A stretch of DNA of 64,000 bases from an uncultured Eubacteriales bacterium (GTDB lineage Bacteria > Bacillota > Clostridia > Christensenellales > Aristaeellaceae): the NCBI GenBank assembly GCA_902764915.1, contig CACWXY010000012.1:1-64000 (forward strand), in the 5' to 3' direction. The translations under genes and the position numbers were made by a program. Below are positions 43,801-51,734 of the stretch, piece by piece; position 1 is the first letter of the stretch, and the number at the start of each line of letters is the position of its first letter. The notes beneath the pieces are model-generated. The model was not told the DNA's origin. It searched no databases and worked only from the letters and a program-made list of their open reading frames with translations.

Positions 43801-45100
43801 CGGTCCCGTTTTTCAGGACAATATACTTCATGTCCTGTCCGCCGATATCCAATACGCAGTCCACATCCGGATCAAAGAAGGCTGCTGCCGTGGCGTGCGC
43901 CACTGTCTCCACCTCTCCGTCCTCCATATGGAACGCCGCCTTGAACAGATCTTCTCCATAGCCCGTCGCACAGGAGCGTACGATCCGCGCATCCGACGGC
44001 AGAACTTTTCTCAGTTCTCCCAGTGCACGCAGCGCCGTCTGCAGCGGAGACCCCTGATTGTTGTCATAGAAGGACCACAGAAGCTCTCCGTCCTCGCTGA
44101 TCAGTACCAGCTTGGTCGTAGTGCTCCCCGCGTCCATGCCCAGAAAGCATTTTCCATGGCAGGCGGTCACATCCCCCATGGGTACATGCGCCATATCATG
44201 GCGCGCAGTAAAAGCGTAAAACGCATCTCTGTCCTCAAACAGCGGCTCCATGCGCTTGAGCTCATAGGTCATCATCACGCCCTGGGTCATGCGCTCCAGC
44301 AGTTCCGAAAGAGAAACCGGCTCTCTCTGCTGACTTTCCAGTGCTGCGCCGAGCGCCGCATACAGATGCGAGTTTTCCGGGATCACGGTTGTTTCCGGTG
44401 TCAGTTTCAGTGTGCGGATAAACGCATTGCGAAGCTCCGGCAGGAAATGCAGCGGACCGCCCAGAAAAGCCACACAGCCGCGGATCGGCTTGCCGCAGGC
44501 CAGACCGGATATTGTCTGGTTGACAACAGCCTGGAATATGGAGGCTGCCAGGTCCGGTGTCGTCGCACCGTCATTGATCAGCGGCTGTATATCGCTCTTG
44601 GCAAACACGCCGCAGCGCGCCGCAATGGGATACAGTTCCTTATATTCCCGGGCGGCTGCATTCAGTCCCCCGGCATCCGTCTGCATCATGGCCGCCATCT
44701 GATCAATAAAGGCACCGGTGCCGCCTGCGCATACACCGTTCATGCGCTCTTCCAGTCCGCCGCGAAAATAGATGATCTTGGCATCCTCTCCGCCCAGTTC
44801 AATAGCCACATCCGTCTGCGGATACTGCTTCTCAAGTGCCCCGGCAACAGCCACCACTTCCTGGACAAAGGAAATTCCCAGTGCCTTGCACAGATTCATA
44901 GCCCCGCTGCCCGTCATGCTGGGGCGGATCCGGCACGGACCCAGCTGCTCTCCAGCACGGCGCAAAAGGCCCGCCAGCGTTTCCTGCGTGCGTGCCCCAT
45001 GCCTTTCATAGGCGCCGAATACCATGTTTCCGTTTTCGTCCAGAAGAACCAGCTTTACTGTGGTAGAACCGACATCCATGCCGGCAAGATACGTATTCAT
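40835..45100 (-). CDS. Two-ATPase 2-hydroxyacyl-CoA dehydratase activase-like protein (BadF/BcrA family, DUF2229)
   Basis: The 1421-residue protein has two ASKHA-type activase domains (about 1-270, GMDVGSTTVK; about 320-575, GMDAGSTTTK). Each has a cysteine pair that in HgdC-type activases bridges a 4Fe-4S cluster: CAGGTGAF with ARCGVF, and CSSGCGSF with TRCTVF. Next come a cysteine cluster near 605-635 (CEGCANRC), a DUF2229 domain with GIPRVLNMYENYPLW, and an HgdB-like region with GGCCRASN and IVCIQPFACLPNHV. Activases drive ATP-dependent electron transfer to dehydratases; the role of these giant fusions is not established. An AT-rich stretch lies upstream. It is followed immediately by azlCD. 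Confidence 0.85.
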   Translation of the reverse strand: MNTYLAGMDVGSTTVKLVLLDENGNMVFGAYERHGARTQETLAGLLRRAGEQLGPCRIRPSMTGSGAMNLCKALGISFVQEVVAVAGALEKQYPQTDVAIELGGEDAKIIYFRGGLEERMNGVCAGGTGAFIDQMAAMMQTDAGGLNAAAREYKELYPIAARCGVFAKSDIQPLINDGATTPDLAASIFQAVVNQTISGLACGKPIRGCVAFLGGPLHFLPELRNAFIRTLKLTPETTVIPENSHLYAALGAALESQQREPVSLSELLERMTQGVMMTYELKRMEPLFEDRDAFYAFTARHDMAHVPMGDVTACHGKCFLGMDAGSTTTKLVLISEDGELLWSFYDNNQGSPLQTALRALGELRKVLPSDARIVRSCATGYGEDLFKAAFHMEDGEVETVAHATAAAFFDPDVDCVLDIGGQDMKYIVLKNGTVDTVLLNEACSSGCGSFLENFAVSLGYTAESFAMEAIKARHPIDLGTRCTVFMNSNVKQAQKEGASVEDISAGLAYSVIRNALYKVIKLADASEMGTHVVVQGGTFLNPAVLRAFEKIAGIDVIRPNIAGLMGAFGAALLARDRYTGAETTTLSLDEMLSLSWESTTRHCEGCANRCMLTVTRFSEGGSHITGNRCERGLGKKEATEKGPNMHAFKLKRMFGYRSLSAEEAVRGQIGIPRVLNMYENYPLWHTLFTHLKFRVIPSPVSSRRLYTLGMETIPSESECYPAKLAHGHVQWLIDHGLGTIFHPSVFYEYQEEAEAQNQYNCPIVCAYPENLKNNVEDVVEGKVRYIRPFVSLHSEKTLADRMVRLCHEEWQIPEKEVRSAVHAAWEEQRKAKADVRAEGARVLKWMQDQHRRGIVLAGRPYHVDPEIHHGIPDMIAGYGLAVLTEDSIPEDFVSTRPLRVNDQWVYHSRLYTAAQFVAGREDLELVQLNSFGCGLDAVTVDEVHDILETAGKLHTVLKIDEVNNLGAARIRIRSLLAAMDMRERRGVKGTGIVEPYRRVVYTRDMQKQKYTILVPSMSPIHFELLEPVFRRHGYRIEMLHNDTRTAIDMGLKFVNNDACYPSIITVGQMMDAVLSGKYDTDHLALMMSQTGGCCRASNYVGFIRRALAKSGHANIPVISFNFNGMETNPGFRLTPPLLFAMGKAVLLGDVLQRCLYRMRPYEVEEGSANRLYATWQQRIIEDLTGIAPYGKRGYTDLCRDMVADFDALPIHEDMVKPRVGIVGEILVKYMPFANNHLVEVLEREGAEVCVPDLVDFFCYVFYNANYQAEYLGKSAAAAWVNNRGLQLVRHFRCPAAEALRASRHFMPPADIASVAELAKPVLSMGNQYGEGWFLCGEMAELIKSGYPNIVCIQPFACLPNHVVGKGVIKQLKRTYPQANIVAVDFDPGASEVNQLNRIKLMLSGARKNLENAMRESGMQKG

Positions 45101-45200
45101 AGTGCTTTCCCTATTCGTCGATTACAGTTTTTTACATGCACGCAGTAAAGTGCATCAAACTTGTATCATTCGACCTGATTTATCAAAAATCCTTCCCGGT

Positions 45201-46598
45201 TCACTGATCTCCCGCCATTGCCTGTTTCCCGTCCCGGATCGCCTGCTGGCGCCGCAGCCATCCGCCATGGGTATAGTAGAAGATAAACAGGCAGCTGGTG
45301 AGAATCCAGGTGATGGGATAACTCCAAAGCACCGTCTGCATCGTCCGGTGATGGGGAAGATAGAACAGCAGCCAGCCTACACGCACCAGGCACACGCCAA
45401 AGAGCGTAAACAGCGTAGGCACAAGCGAGTCGCCGCTTCCGCGGATTGCGCCGGAGAGCACTTCCACACAGATATAGGTGCAGTAGAAGGGCGTCAGGAA
45501 GTGCAGTACTTCCATGCCTTTTTCAATGACAGCGGGGTCGCTGGTAAAGAGCCGGTAAAGAAGAGGACCCGCGAAATACAGTACGGTGGACATGAGGATC
45601 GTGGCACAGAATGTCTGAAGGAGGCACACGCGCACGCCCTTCTTGAGCCGCTCGTCATTTCCTGCGCCGAAGTTCTGTCCGGAAAAGGTGGTCATGGCTA
45701 CGCCGAAGGCATTGACCATCATCCAGAAAAGTCCGTCCAGCTTGCCGTAGGCCGTCCATCCAGCCAGCACATCGGTATGAAAACCGTTAACCGCGGTCTG
45801 AATCATGACATTGGAAATCGAGTACATCACACTCTGCAGTCCGGCCGGCAGCCCGATGCGCACAATCCGTCCCAGGATCACGCCGTCAGGCTTCATATAC
45901 CGCACCGACAGATGCATGCTGCCGGGTGTGCGGATAAGCGTCGCAATGACAAGACCAGCCGCAGCAACCTGCGAGACCACCGTGGCGATCGCAGCCCCAT
46001 CCACGCCCATATCCGCGCCGATGACCAGTATGACGTCCAGGATAATATTGGTCAGCGCGGCCGTCATCAGGAAGAAAAGAGGGCGCCGGGAATCACCTAC
46101 AGCCCGCAGAAGGCCTGAGCCCATATTAAAGATCATCTGGGGTATCATACCCAGAAAATAGATGCGCAGATAACTGGTTGCATAGGGCAGTACATCAGAG
46201 GGCGTCTGCATCAGACGCAGCATCTGCGGAGAGAGAACCAGTCCCAGTCCTGTCAGCAGCGCGCCGAATACCAGCGCCATATCCACGGCTGTATGCACGG
46301 TCTTGCGCACGCGCATCGCGTCCCGGGCACCGTAGGACTGGGAGAGCACGACCGTCGCACCGGAGGATACGCCCACAAAAAAGCCGACAAGCAGATTAAT
46401 CAGATTGCCCGTCGCACCGCCTACAGCCGCCAGGGCTTCCTTGCCTACAGCTTTTCCCACAATCATGGCGTCCACCGTGTTGTAGAGCTGCTGAAAAAAT
46501 GTGCCCAGAAGAATCGGGAAAAAGAAAAGCAGAAGCTGTTTGCCGATCTTTCCCTGTGTCATTCCGCCTTCGTATTCGTTTCTTTCCCGTCTCTGCAT
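45201..46598 (-). CDS. MATE-family exporter
   Basis: The 465-residue protein has twelve predicted membrane segments. MATE signatures include TFFQQLYNTVDAMIVGKAVG, VVLSQSYGARD and, in the second half, FSGQNFGAGND. It belongs to the VmrA/NorM-like branch common in clostridia. AGGAGGG precedes the ATG at 46598. Its promoter spacer is filled by an inverted repeat, suggesting repression. It is divergent from livJ. Confidence 0.9.
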   Translation of the reverse strand: MQRRERNEYEGGMTQGKIGKQLLLFFFPILLGTFFQQLYNTVDAMIVGKAVGKEALAAVGGATGNLINLLVGFFVGVSSGATVVLSQSYGARDAMRVRKTVHTAVDMALVFGALLTGLGLVLSPQMLRLMQTPSDVLPYATSYLRIYFLGMIPQMIFNMGSGLLRAVGDSRRPLFFLMTAALTNIILDVILVIGADMGVDGAAIATVVSQVAAAGLVIATLIRTPGSMHLSVRYMKPDGVILGRIVRIGLPAGLQSVMYSISNVMIQTAVNGFHTDVLAGWTAYGKLDGLFWMMVNAFGVAMTTFSGQNFGAGNDERLKKGVRVCLLQTFCATILMSTVLYFAGPLLYRLFTSDPAVIEKGMEVLHFLTPFYCTYICVEVLSGAIRGSGDSLVPTLFTLFGVCLVRVGWLLFYLPHHRTMQTVLWSYPITWILTSCLFIFYYTHGGWLRRQQAIRDGKQAMAGDQ

Positions 46599-46631
46599 GC
46601 TTTCCCTCCTGGTGGGTCTATTGCGCAGGGT

Positions 46632-46660
46632 GATATATCACGAAGTGAGATATTTGGCAA
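46632..46660 (-). promoter_or_regulatory. Promoter of the MATE gene with operator in the spacer
   Basis: On the minus strand TTGCCA (46660-46655), 17 bases, then TATATC (46637-46632). The inverted repeat ATATATCAC-GAA-GTGAGATAT (46633-46653, one mismatch) covers the spacer and the -10, a typical position for a repressor site. Confidence 0.6.
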
Positions 46661-46794
46661 GCAAGGGATGCATGCCCACCTGCCCGGGCCTGATGACAGT
46701 CCCATGCCTTCCGCTTTCGCCCCTCCGACGGATGCATCATTGGTCTTCCCGCTTTCCTGCGCCCCAAAAAACACAAAAAACACATTGCATTCCC

Positions 46795-46822
46795 TTTACG
46801 CCGCCCTGCTATTGTCTATAAT
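46795..46822 (+). promoter_or_regulatory. Promoter of the liv operon
   Basis: TTTACG (46795-46800), 16 bases, then a perfect TATAAT (46817-46822), 59 bases before livJ. Confidence 0.65.
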
Positions 46823-46832
46823 ATGAAGACAG

Positions 46833-46850
46833 ATCAAGGGCGACCTTGAT
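46833..46850 (+). promoter_or_regulatory. Small leader hairpin in the livJ 5' untranslated region
   Basis: ATCAAGG (46833-46839) pairs with CCTTGAT (46844-46850) around a GCGA tetraloop, followed by TCTTTT. It could stabilise the messenger 5' end or act as a weak attenuator or operator. Confidence 0.4.
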
Positions 46851-46881
46851 TCTTTTACGCCATTAAAGGAGGACACAATCC

Positions 46882-48015
46882 ATGAAAAAGATCCTTGCTC
46901 TTGTCCTCGCACTCGCACTTGCCGTCTCCATGATGGCTGTCGCCGGTGCAGAAGACCTTACGCTCAAGATCGGCCATATCGGTCCCCAGACCGGTGCCGC
47001 CGCCGTATACGGCCTGGCCACCTATCGCGGTGCCCTGATCGCCGCGGAAGAAATCACCGCTGCCGATAACGGGGTTACCGTTGAGCTGCTCAATCAGGAC
47101 GACGCCCATGACGCCGAAAAGTCCATCACCGCCTATAACACCCTGATGGATGCCGGTGCCCAGATGATCGTCGGCTGCACGACCACCGCTCCCTGCATTG
47201 CTGTCGGCGCTACCGCCTATGCCGAGCGCGTCTTCATGCTGACCCCGTCCGCCAGCTCTACCGACGTTACCGCGAACAAGGACAACGTCTATCAGGTGTG
47301 CTTCACTGACCCCAACCAGGGTTCCGCTTCCGCGGCCGTTATTAACGAGCGCAAGCTCGGCACCAAGATCGCCGTGATCTACAACAATGCCGACGCGTAT
47401 TCCACCGGCATCTATCAGACCTTCAAGGCCCGTGCGGAAGAGCTGGGCATGGACATCGTGTCCACCACCACCTTCACCGATGAAACCACTGACTTCTCCG
47501 TGCAGGTAGCCGACGCCCAGAACAGCGGCGCTGACCTGGTCTTCCTGCCCATCTATTACACGCCCGCTTCCCAGATCCTCATCGCTGCCAATGCCATCGG
47601 CTATGAACCCACCTTCTTCGGCGTGGACGGCATGGACGGTATCCTGACCCTGGAAGGTTTTGATGCCTCCCTGGCCGAGGGTGTCATGCTCCTGACCCCG
47701 TTCGTGGCGGATGCCAAGGACGATCTGACCGTGAACTTTGTAACCAAGTACACTGAGCTCTACGGCGAGGTCCCGAACCAGTTCGCTGCTGACGCCTACG
47801 ACTGCGTCTACACGCTGGTGGAAGCTGCCAAGGTTGCCGGCGTGAAAAGCGGGGATGCCGCAGAGGATATCTGCGACGCGATGATTGCCGCCATGCAGCA
47901 GATCGAAGTCACCGGTCTGACGGGAACCATGACCTGGTCCGCCAACGGCGAAGTCGAAAAGGTGCCGACCGCGATGATCATCCGCGACGGCGCATATGTC
48001 GGTCTCGACAGCTGA
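46882..48015 (+). CDS. livJ: Branched-chain amino acid ABC transporter binding protein
   Basis: The 377-residue protein is a type I periplasmic-binding-fold protein (peripla_BP_6): KIGHIGPQTGAAAVYG, a TTTAPCIAVGATAYAERVF stretch, IYNNADAYSTGIYQ and DAYDCVYTLVEA. It should bind leucine, isoleucine or valine outside the membrane. The signal peptide ends AVAGA before EDL, without a lipobox. AAAGGAGG precedes the ATG. It leads livJHMGF. Two structured elements separate it from livH. Confidence 0.9.
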   Translation: MKKILALVLALALAVSMMAVAGAEDLTLKIGHIGPQTGAAAVYGLATYRGALIAAEEITAADNGVTVELLNQDDAHDAEKSITAYNTLMDAGAQMIVGCTTTAPCIAVGATAYAERVFMLTPSASSTDVTANKDNVYQVCFTDPNQGSASAAVINERKLGTKIAVIYNNADAYSTGIYQTFKARAEELGMDIVSTTTFTDETTDFSVQVADAQNSGADLVFLPIYYTPASQILIAANAIGYEPTFFGVDGMDGILTLEGFDASLAEGVMLLTPFVADAKDDLTVNFVTKYTELYGEVPNQFAADAYDCVYTLVEAAKVAGVKSGDAAEDICDAMIAAMQQIEVTGLTGTMTWSANGEVEKVPTAMIIRDGAYVGLDS

Positions 48016-48031
48016 TAAAAAGCGTATTTCC

Positions 48032-48064
48032 GAGTCCGGCTCAGGGCATGCCTGGGCCGGACTC
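48032..48064 (+). terminator. Attenuating hairpin after livJ
   Basis: GAGTCCGGCTCAGG (48032-48045) pairs with CCTGGGCCGGACTC (48051-48064) with one wobble, followed by TTGTGTTTTG. It probably stops part of the transcription so that livJ is made in excess. Confidence 0.7.
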
Positions 48065-48070
48065 TTGTGT

Positions 48071-48116
48071 TTTGTGCCATGGCAAAAGTCCGCAATCTGT
48101 GCTACCATGGCACAAA
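48071..48116. repeat. Perfect inverted repeat upstream of livH
   Basis: TTTGTGCCATGG (48071-48082) and CCATGGCACAAA (48105-48116) are exact inverted copies 22 bases apart. TGCCATGGCA within the left arm is itself a palindrome. It may be an RNA stem or a looped operator controlling the distal genes. Confidence 0.5.
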
Positions 48117-48157
48117 CGGTTTTCCTCTATTAATCTTACCGGGAGGCTGAGTATTTC

Positions 48158-49039
48158 ATGGTCTTTCTGTCGAACCTGGTCAACGGCATCAGCCTGGGCA
48201 GTATCTATGCCATTATCGCCCTGGGCTACACCATGGTGTATGGCATTGCCAAGATGCTGAACTTCGCCCACGGCGATATTATCATGGTCGGTGCCTATAT
48301 CGCCTACTGCGCCGCGCAGTACTGGGGGTTTCCGCCGATTCTTTCCCTGGTTGTGGCCATGGCTGTGTGCACCATTCTGGGAATCACCATTGAAAAGCTC
48401 GCCTACAAGCCCCTGCGTCAGGCGACATCCCTGGCCGTTCTGATCACAGCCATCGGCATGAGCTATCTTCTGCAGAACCTGGCACTGCTCATCTGGGGTG
48501 CCAATCCCAAGGTGTTCCCCGCCATGATCGGCGTGGATACTCTGACGCTGTTTTCCGGACAGCTGGCCATCCGCGGCGCCACGATTGTCACAATTGTGGC
48601 CAATATCATTATCATGATCGTTCTGACGCTTTTCACCTCCCGCACCAAGCTTGGCAAGGCCATGCGCTGCGTGTCGGAAGACCGCGGCGCTGCGGAGCTC
48701 ATGGGCATTAACGTCAATACCACCATTTCCCTGACCTTTGCCATCGGCTCCTGCCTGGCCGCTGTCGCAGGCCTTCTTCTGTGCTCTTCCTATCCCATGC
48801 TGATGCCCACCACAGGCTCCATGCCGGGTATTAAGGCGTTTACCGCCGCAGTATTCGGCGGAATCGGTTCCATTCCGGGTGCCATGATCGGCGGTATCCT
48901 GCTGGGAGTTATTGAAATCCTGGGCAAGGCCTATATTTCCACAGAACTGGGCGATGCCATTGTGTTTGCTGTTCTGATTATTGTGCTTCTGGTGCGCCCC
49001 ACAGGCCTGCTCGGAAAGCCCATGCGCGAGAAAGTATGA
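48158..49039 (+). CDS. livH: Branched-chain amino acid ABC transporter permease LivH
   Basis: The 293-residue protein has about eight membrane segments and LivH motifs: NGISLGSIYAIIALGYTMVYGI, LNFAHGD and the late GIGSIPGAMIGGILLG. It forms the membrane channel with LivM. GGGAGGCT precedes the ATG. It lies 10 bases before livM. Confidence 0.93.
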   Translation: MVFLSNLVNGISLGSIYAIIALGYTMVYGIAKMLNFAHGDIIMVGAYIAYCAAQYWGFPPILSLVVAMAVCTILGITIEKLAYKPLRQATSLAVLITAIGMSYLLQNLALLIWGANPKVFPAMIGVDTLTLFSGQLAIRGATIVTIVANIIIMIVLTLFTSRTKLGKAMRCVSEDRGAAELMGINVNTTISLTFAIGSCLAAVAGLLLCSSYPMLMPTTGSMPGIKAFTAAVFGGIGSIPGAMIGGILLGVIEILGKAYISTELGDAIVFAVLIIVLLVRPTGLLGKPMREKV

Positions 49040-49049
49040 GGTGAGAAGG

Positions 49050-50102
49050 ATGAAATCCAAGAGAAACAAGCTGATCTACAATCTTGTCACCTTTGGCCTC
49101 GTGATCGCGGCCTATCTCGTGCTGTCCTATATGGTTCAGAACAAGCTGATCTCCCGCTCGCTCCGCGGTCAGCTGATCCCGATCTGCAGTTGGATCGTCA
49201 TGGCCGTTTCCCTGAACCTGGTCGTGGGCATTTCCGGCGAACTGTGCCTGGGGCATGCGGGATTTATGTCCATCGGTGCCTTCTCGGGCATTCTCATTTC
49301 CGGTTACCTGCTCAATGCGTTTCAGTTTGAGAACGCGGAGCTGCGCCTTCTCATTGCCATAGTCTTCGGCGGAATCATGGCCGGGATCTTGGGCGTGCTC
49401 ATCGGCATTCCAGTGCTTCGTCTGCGCGGCGACTATCTGGCCATCGTTACTCTGGCCTTTGGCGAGATCATCAAGAATGTCATGAACTGCATCTATGTAT
49501 CCGTGGAAGGGCGGCACCTGAACTTTAGCTTCATTAACAATGAAATCGAGGGCGTACGCCTGCTCAACGGTCCCAACGGTGCCGTGGCAGTCAAGACCAT
49601 TTCCACCTTTACCGCGGGCTTTCTTCTGATTCTCTTCACCCTGATTGTGGTGCTGAATCTCATTAATTCGCATACAGGCCGTGCCATTATGGCCATCCGC
49701 GACAACCGCATAGCCGCCGAGTCCATGGGCGTCCCGGTTACCCGCTATAAGATGATTGCCTTTGTCACTTCCGCCGTACTGGCCGGCATGGCCGGTGCGC
49801 TCTACGGCCTGAACATGGCTACCCTGGTTCCCACCAAGTTCTCTTTCAACGAGTCCATTAACGTACTGGTCTTTGTGGTGCTGGGCGGCATCGGAAACAC
49901 CCTTGGCTCCATTATCTCCGCAACGGCCCTGACCATACTTCCGGAAAAGCTGCGCTTCCTGCAGTCCTACCGCATGCTGGTCTATGCCGTTGTGCTGATT
50001 GTTGTCATGCTGCTGACCAATAATGCACTCGTCAAGAGCTTTGTTTCCAACCTGACAGCCCGTCTGCGCAAGAATCAATACAAGGAGGGACTCAGCGCAT
50101 GA
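49050..50102 (+). CDS. livM: Branched-chain amino acid ABC transporter permease LivM
   Basis: The 350-residue protein has about nine membrane segments and LivM features: GISGELCLGHAGFMSIGAFSG, LRGDYLAIVTLAFGEIIK, the docking region SMGVPVTRYKM and VVLGGIGNTLGSI. The ATG at 49050 follows GAGAAGG; the longer frame from 48981 overlaps livH. Its stop overlaps livG (ATGA). Confidence 0.93.
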   Translation: MKSKRNKLIYNLVTFGLVIAAYLVLSYMVQNKLISRSLRGQLIPICSWIVMAVSLNLVVGISGELCLGHAGFMSIGAFSGILISGYLLNAFQFENAELRLLIAIVFGGIMAGILGVLIGIPVLRLRGDYLAIVTLAFGEIIKNVMNCIYVSVEGRHLNFSFINNEIEGVRLLNGPNGAVAVKTISTFTAGFLLILFTLIVVLNLINSHTGRAIMAIRDNRIAAESMGVPVTRYKMIAFVTSAVLAGMAGALYGLNMATLVPTKFSFNESINVLVFVVLGGIGNTLGSIISATALTILPEKLRFLQSYRMLVYAVVLIVVMLLTNNALVKSFVSNLTARLRKNQYKEGLSA

Positions 50103-50956
50103 GTGAACCCATCAAACGCCGTGCCGGTACCAAGATGGTGCCGTATCCTTCCCAGTCCATAGTTCCGGAGCGCGACCTGGGCAAACAGCCGGTCCTGGAA
50201 ACACGGCACCTGGGGATTGAGTTCGGCGGTCTCAAGGCCGTGGATGACTTCAACCTGATCATCGGGCGCACTGAGATCGCTGGTCTGATCGGCCCCAACG
50301 GCGCCGGAAAGACCACTGTATTCAACCTTCTCACCAAGGTCTACGAGCCCACCCACGGGACCGTTCTGATTAACGGGCGCGACACCAAAGGCCTAAGCAT
50401 TACACAGGCCTCGCACCTGGGCATTGCACGTACATTCCAGAATATCCGTCTGTTCAATCAGATGACGGTGGAGGAGAATGTGCGCATCGGGCTCCACAAC
50501 CAGATCAAGTATGACATGTTCACAGGGATTCTGCGTCTGCCGCGCTACTGGAAGCAGGAACGCAGGCAGCACCAGCAGGCCCTGGATCTTCTGTCCATCT
50601 TTGACATGCAGGGTCTGGCAGACGTGCAGGCCGGAAGCCTTCCCTACGGTGCACAGCGCCGTCTGGAAATCGTGCGTGCCCTGGCAACCAATCCTTGCCT
50701 CCTTCTTCTGGATGAGCCGGCAGCGGGCATGAACCCGCATGAGACAGAAGAGCTGATGGAGAACATCGCCAAGATCCGGGATCAGTTCCAGATCGCCATT
50801 CTGCTCATAGAGCATGACATGAGCCTGGTCATGGGCGTTTGCGAAGGCATCTGTGTGCTCAATTTCGGCAAAATTATTGCCAAGGGCACTGCCGACGAGA
50901 TTCAGAATAACCCGGTGGTCATTGAGGCCTATCTGGGAAAGCGGAAGGAGAACTGA
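50099..50956 (+). CDS. livG: Branched-chain amino acid ABC transporter ATPase LivG
   Basis: The 285-residue ATPase has Walker A GPNGAGKTT, Q-loop RTFQNIRLF, Walker B LLLLDEPAAGM, H-switch LIEHDM and the C-terminal LivG extension. The signature LPYGAQRRLEI is the usual LivG variant of SGGQ. About 35 extra residues (MSEPIKRRAG onward) precede the core. AAGGAGG lies upstream of the ATG. The operon is livJHMGF. Confidence 0.93.
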   Translation: MSEPIKRRAGTKMVPYPSQSIVPERDLGKQPVLETRHLGIEFGGLKAVDDFNLIIGRTEIAGLIGPNGAGKTTVFNLLTKVYEPTHGTVLINGRDTKGLSITQASHLGIARTFQNIRLFNQMTVEENVRIGLHNQIKYDMFTGILRLPRYWKQERRQHQQALDLLSIFDMQGLADVQAGSLPYGAQRRLEIVRALATNPCLLLLDEPAAGMNPHETEELMENIAKIRDQFQIAILLIEHDMSLVMGVCEGICVLNFGKIIAKGTADEIQNNPVVIEAYLGKRKEN

Positions 50957-50958
50957 CC

Positions 50959-51672
50959 ATGCCCGATTCCATGCTGCAAGTCACAGACATTCACGTATAC
51001 TACGGCGCGATTCACGCCATCAAGGGCATATCCCTGGAAGTGTATCCGGATGAGATCGTGACACTGATCGGTGCCAACGGCGCCGGTAAGTCCACCACCC
51101 TCAATACCATTGCCGGGCTTCTCAGGCCGAAGAGCGGAGACGTACTTTTTGAAGGCAGGTCCATTGCCGGTCTGGGTGCTTCCCGGATCGTGCCTTCGGG
51201 ACTTTCGCTCTGCCCGGAAGGCCGCCGGATCTTCCAGCAGATGACGGTCCGGGAAAACCTGGAGATGGGCGGATATACGCGCAATCCCGCAGAGATCGGG
51301 GCTTCCATTGACGAAATGTTCCAGCGCTTCCCTCGTCTTCGGGAACGCGAAAAACAGATTGCCGGCACGCTCTCCGGCGGCGAACAGCAGATGCTGGCCA
51401 TGGCCCGTGCACTGATGTCACGTCCGCGTCTTCTCATGCTGGACGAGCCTTCCATGGGCCTGGCGCCAATTCTGGTAGAGCAGATCTTTGACATTATCAA
51501 GGAACTGCACGAAAGCGGGGTTACCATTCTTCTGGTGGAGCAGAATGCGCAGATGGCGCTGTCCGTCGCGGACCGCGCGTATGTTCTGGAGACCGGTCAT
51601 ATCTCCATGTCAGGTCCTGCGCAGGATCTTCTGCATAACGATGCCGTACAGAAAGCCTATCTGGGCTCCTGA
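50959..51672 (+). CDS. livF: Branched-chain amino acid ABC transporter ATPase LivF
   Basis: The 237-residue ATPase has Walker A GANGAGKSTT, signature LSGGEQQML, Walker B LLMLDEPSMGL and the switch Gln in LVEQNAQ, typical for LivF, which has Gln where most ABC ATPases have His. GGAAGGAG precedes the ATG, 2 bases after the livG stop. A strong terminator follows. Confidence 0.94.
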   Translation: MPDSMLQVTDIHVYYGAIHAIKGISLEVYPDEIVTLIGANGAGKSTTLNTIAGLLRPKSGDVLFEGRSIAGLGASRIVPSGLSLCPEGRRIFQQMTVRENLEMGGYTRNPAEIGASIDEMFQRFPRLREREKQIAGTLSGGEQQMLAMARALMSRPRLLMLDEPSMGLAPILVEQIFDIIKELHESGVTILLVEQNAQMALSVADRAYVLETGHISMSGPAQDLLHNDAVQKAYLGS

Positions 51673-51687
51673 AAAGAATCGATCCTC

Positions 51688-51718
51688 CCGGGCCGCGTTT
51701 TTCGCGGCCCGGTTTATT
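51688..51718 (+). terminator. Terminator of the liv operon
   Basis: CCGGGCCGCG (51688-51697) pairs perfectly with CGCGGCCCGG (51703-51712) around TTTTT, followed by TTTATT. Confidence 0.88.
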
Positions 51719-51734
51719 GTAAGCAGGATACTGC

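Noticed and set aside
41189-45148. Open frame of 1319 codons on the plus strand
   Set aside because: It lies opposite the activase-like gene, which has clear domains and cysteine motifs. Its translation is rich in His, Arg, Gln and Pro without domains, as expected for an antisense frame in GC-rich DNA, and it has no ribosome site.
46785-46790. TTGCAT as -35 box of the liv promoter
   Set aside because: It is 26 bases from the TATAAT box, too far; TTTACG at 16 bases spacing is preferred.
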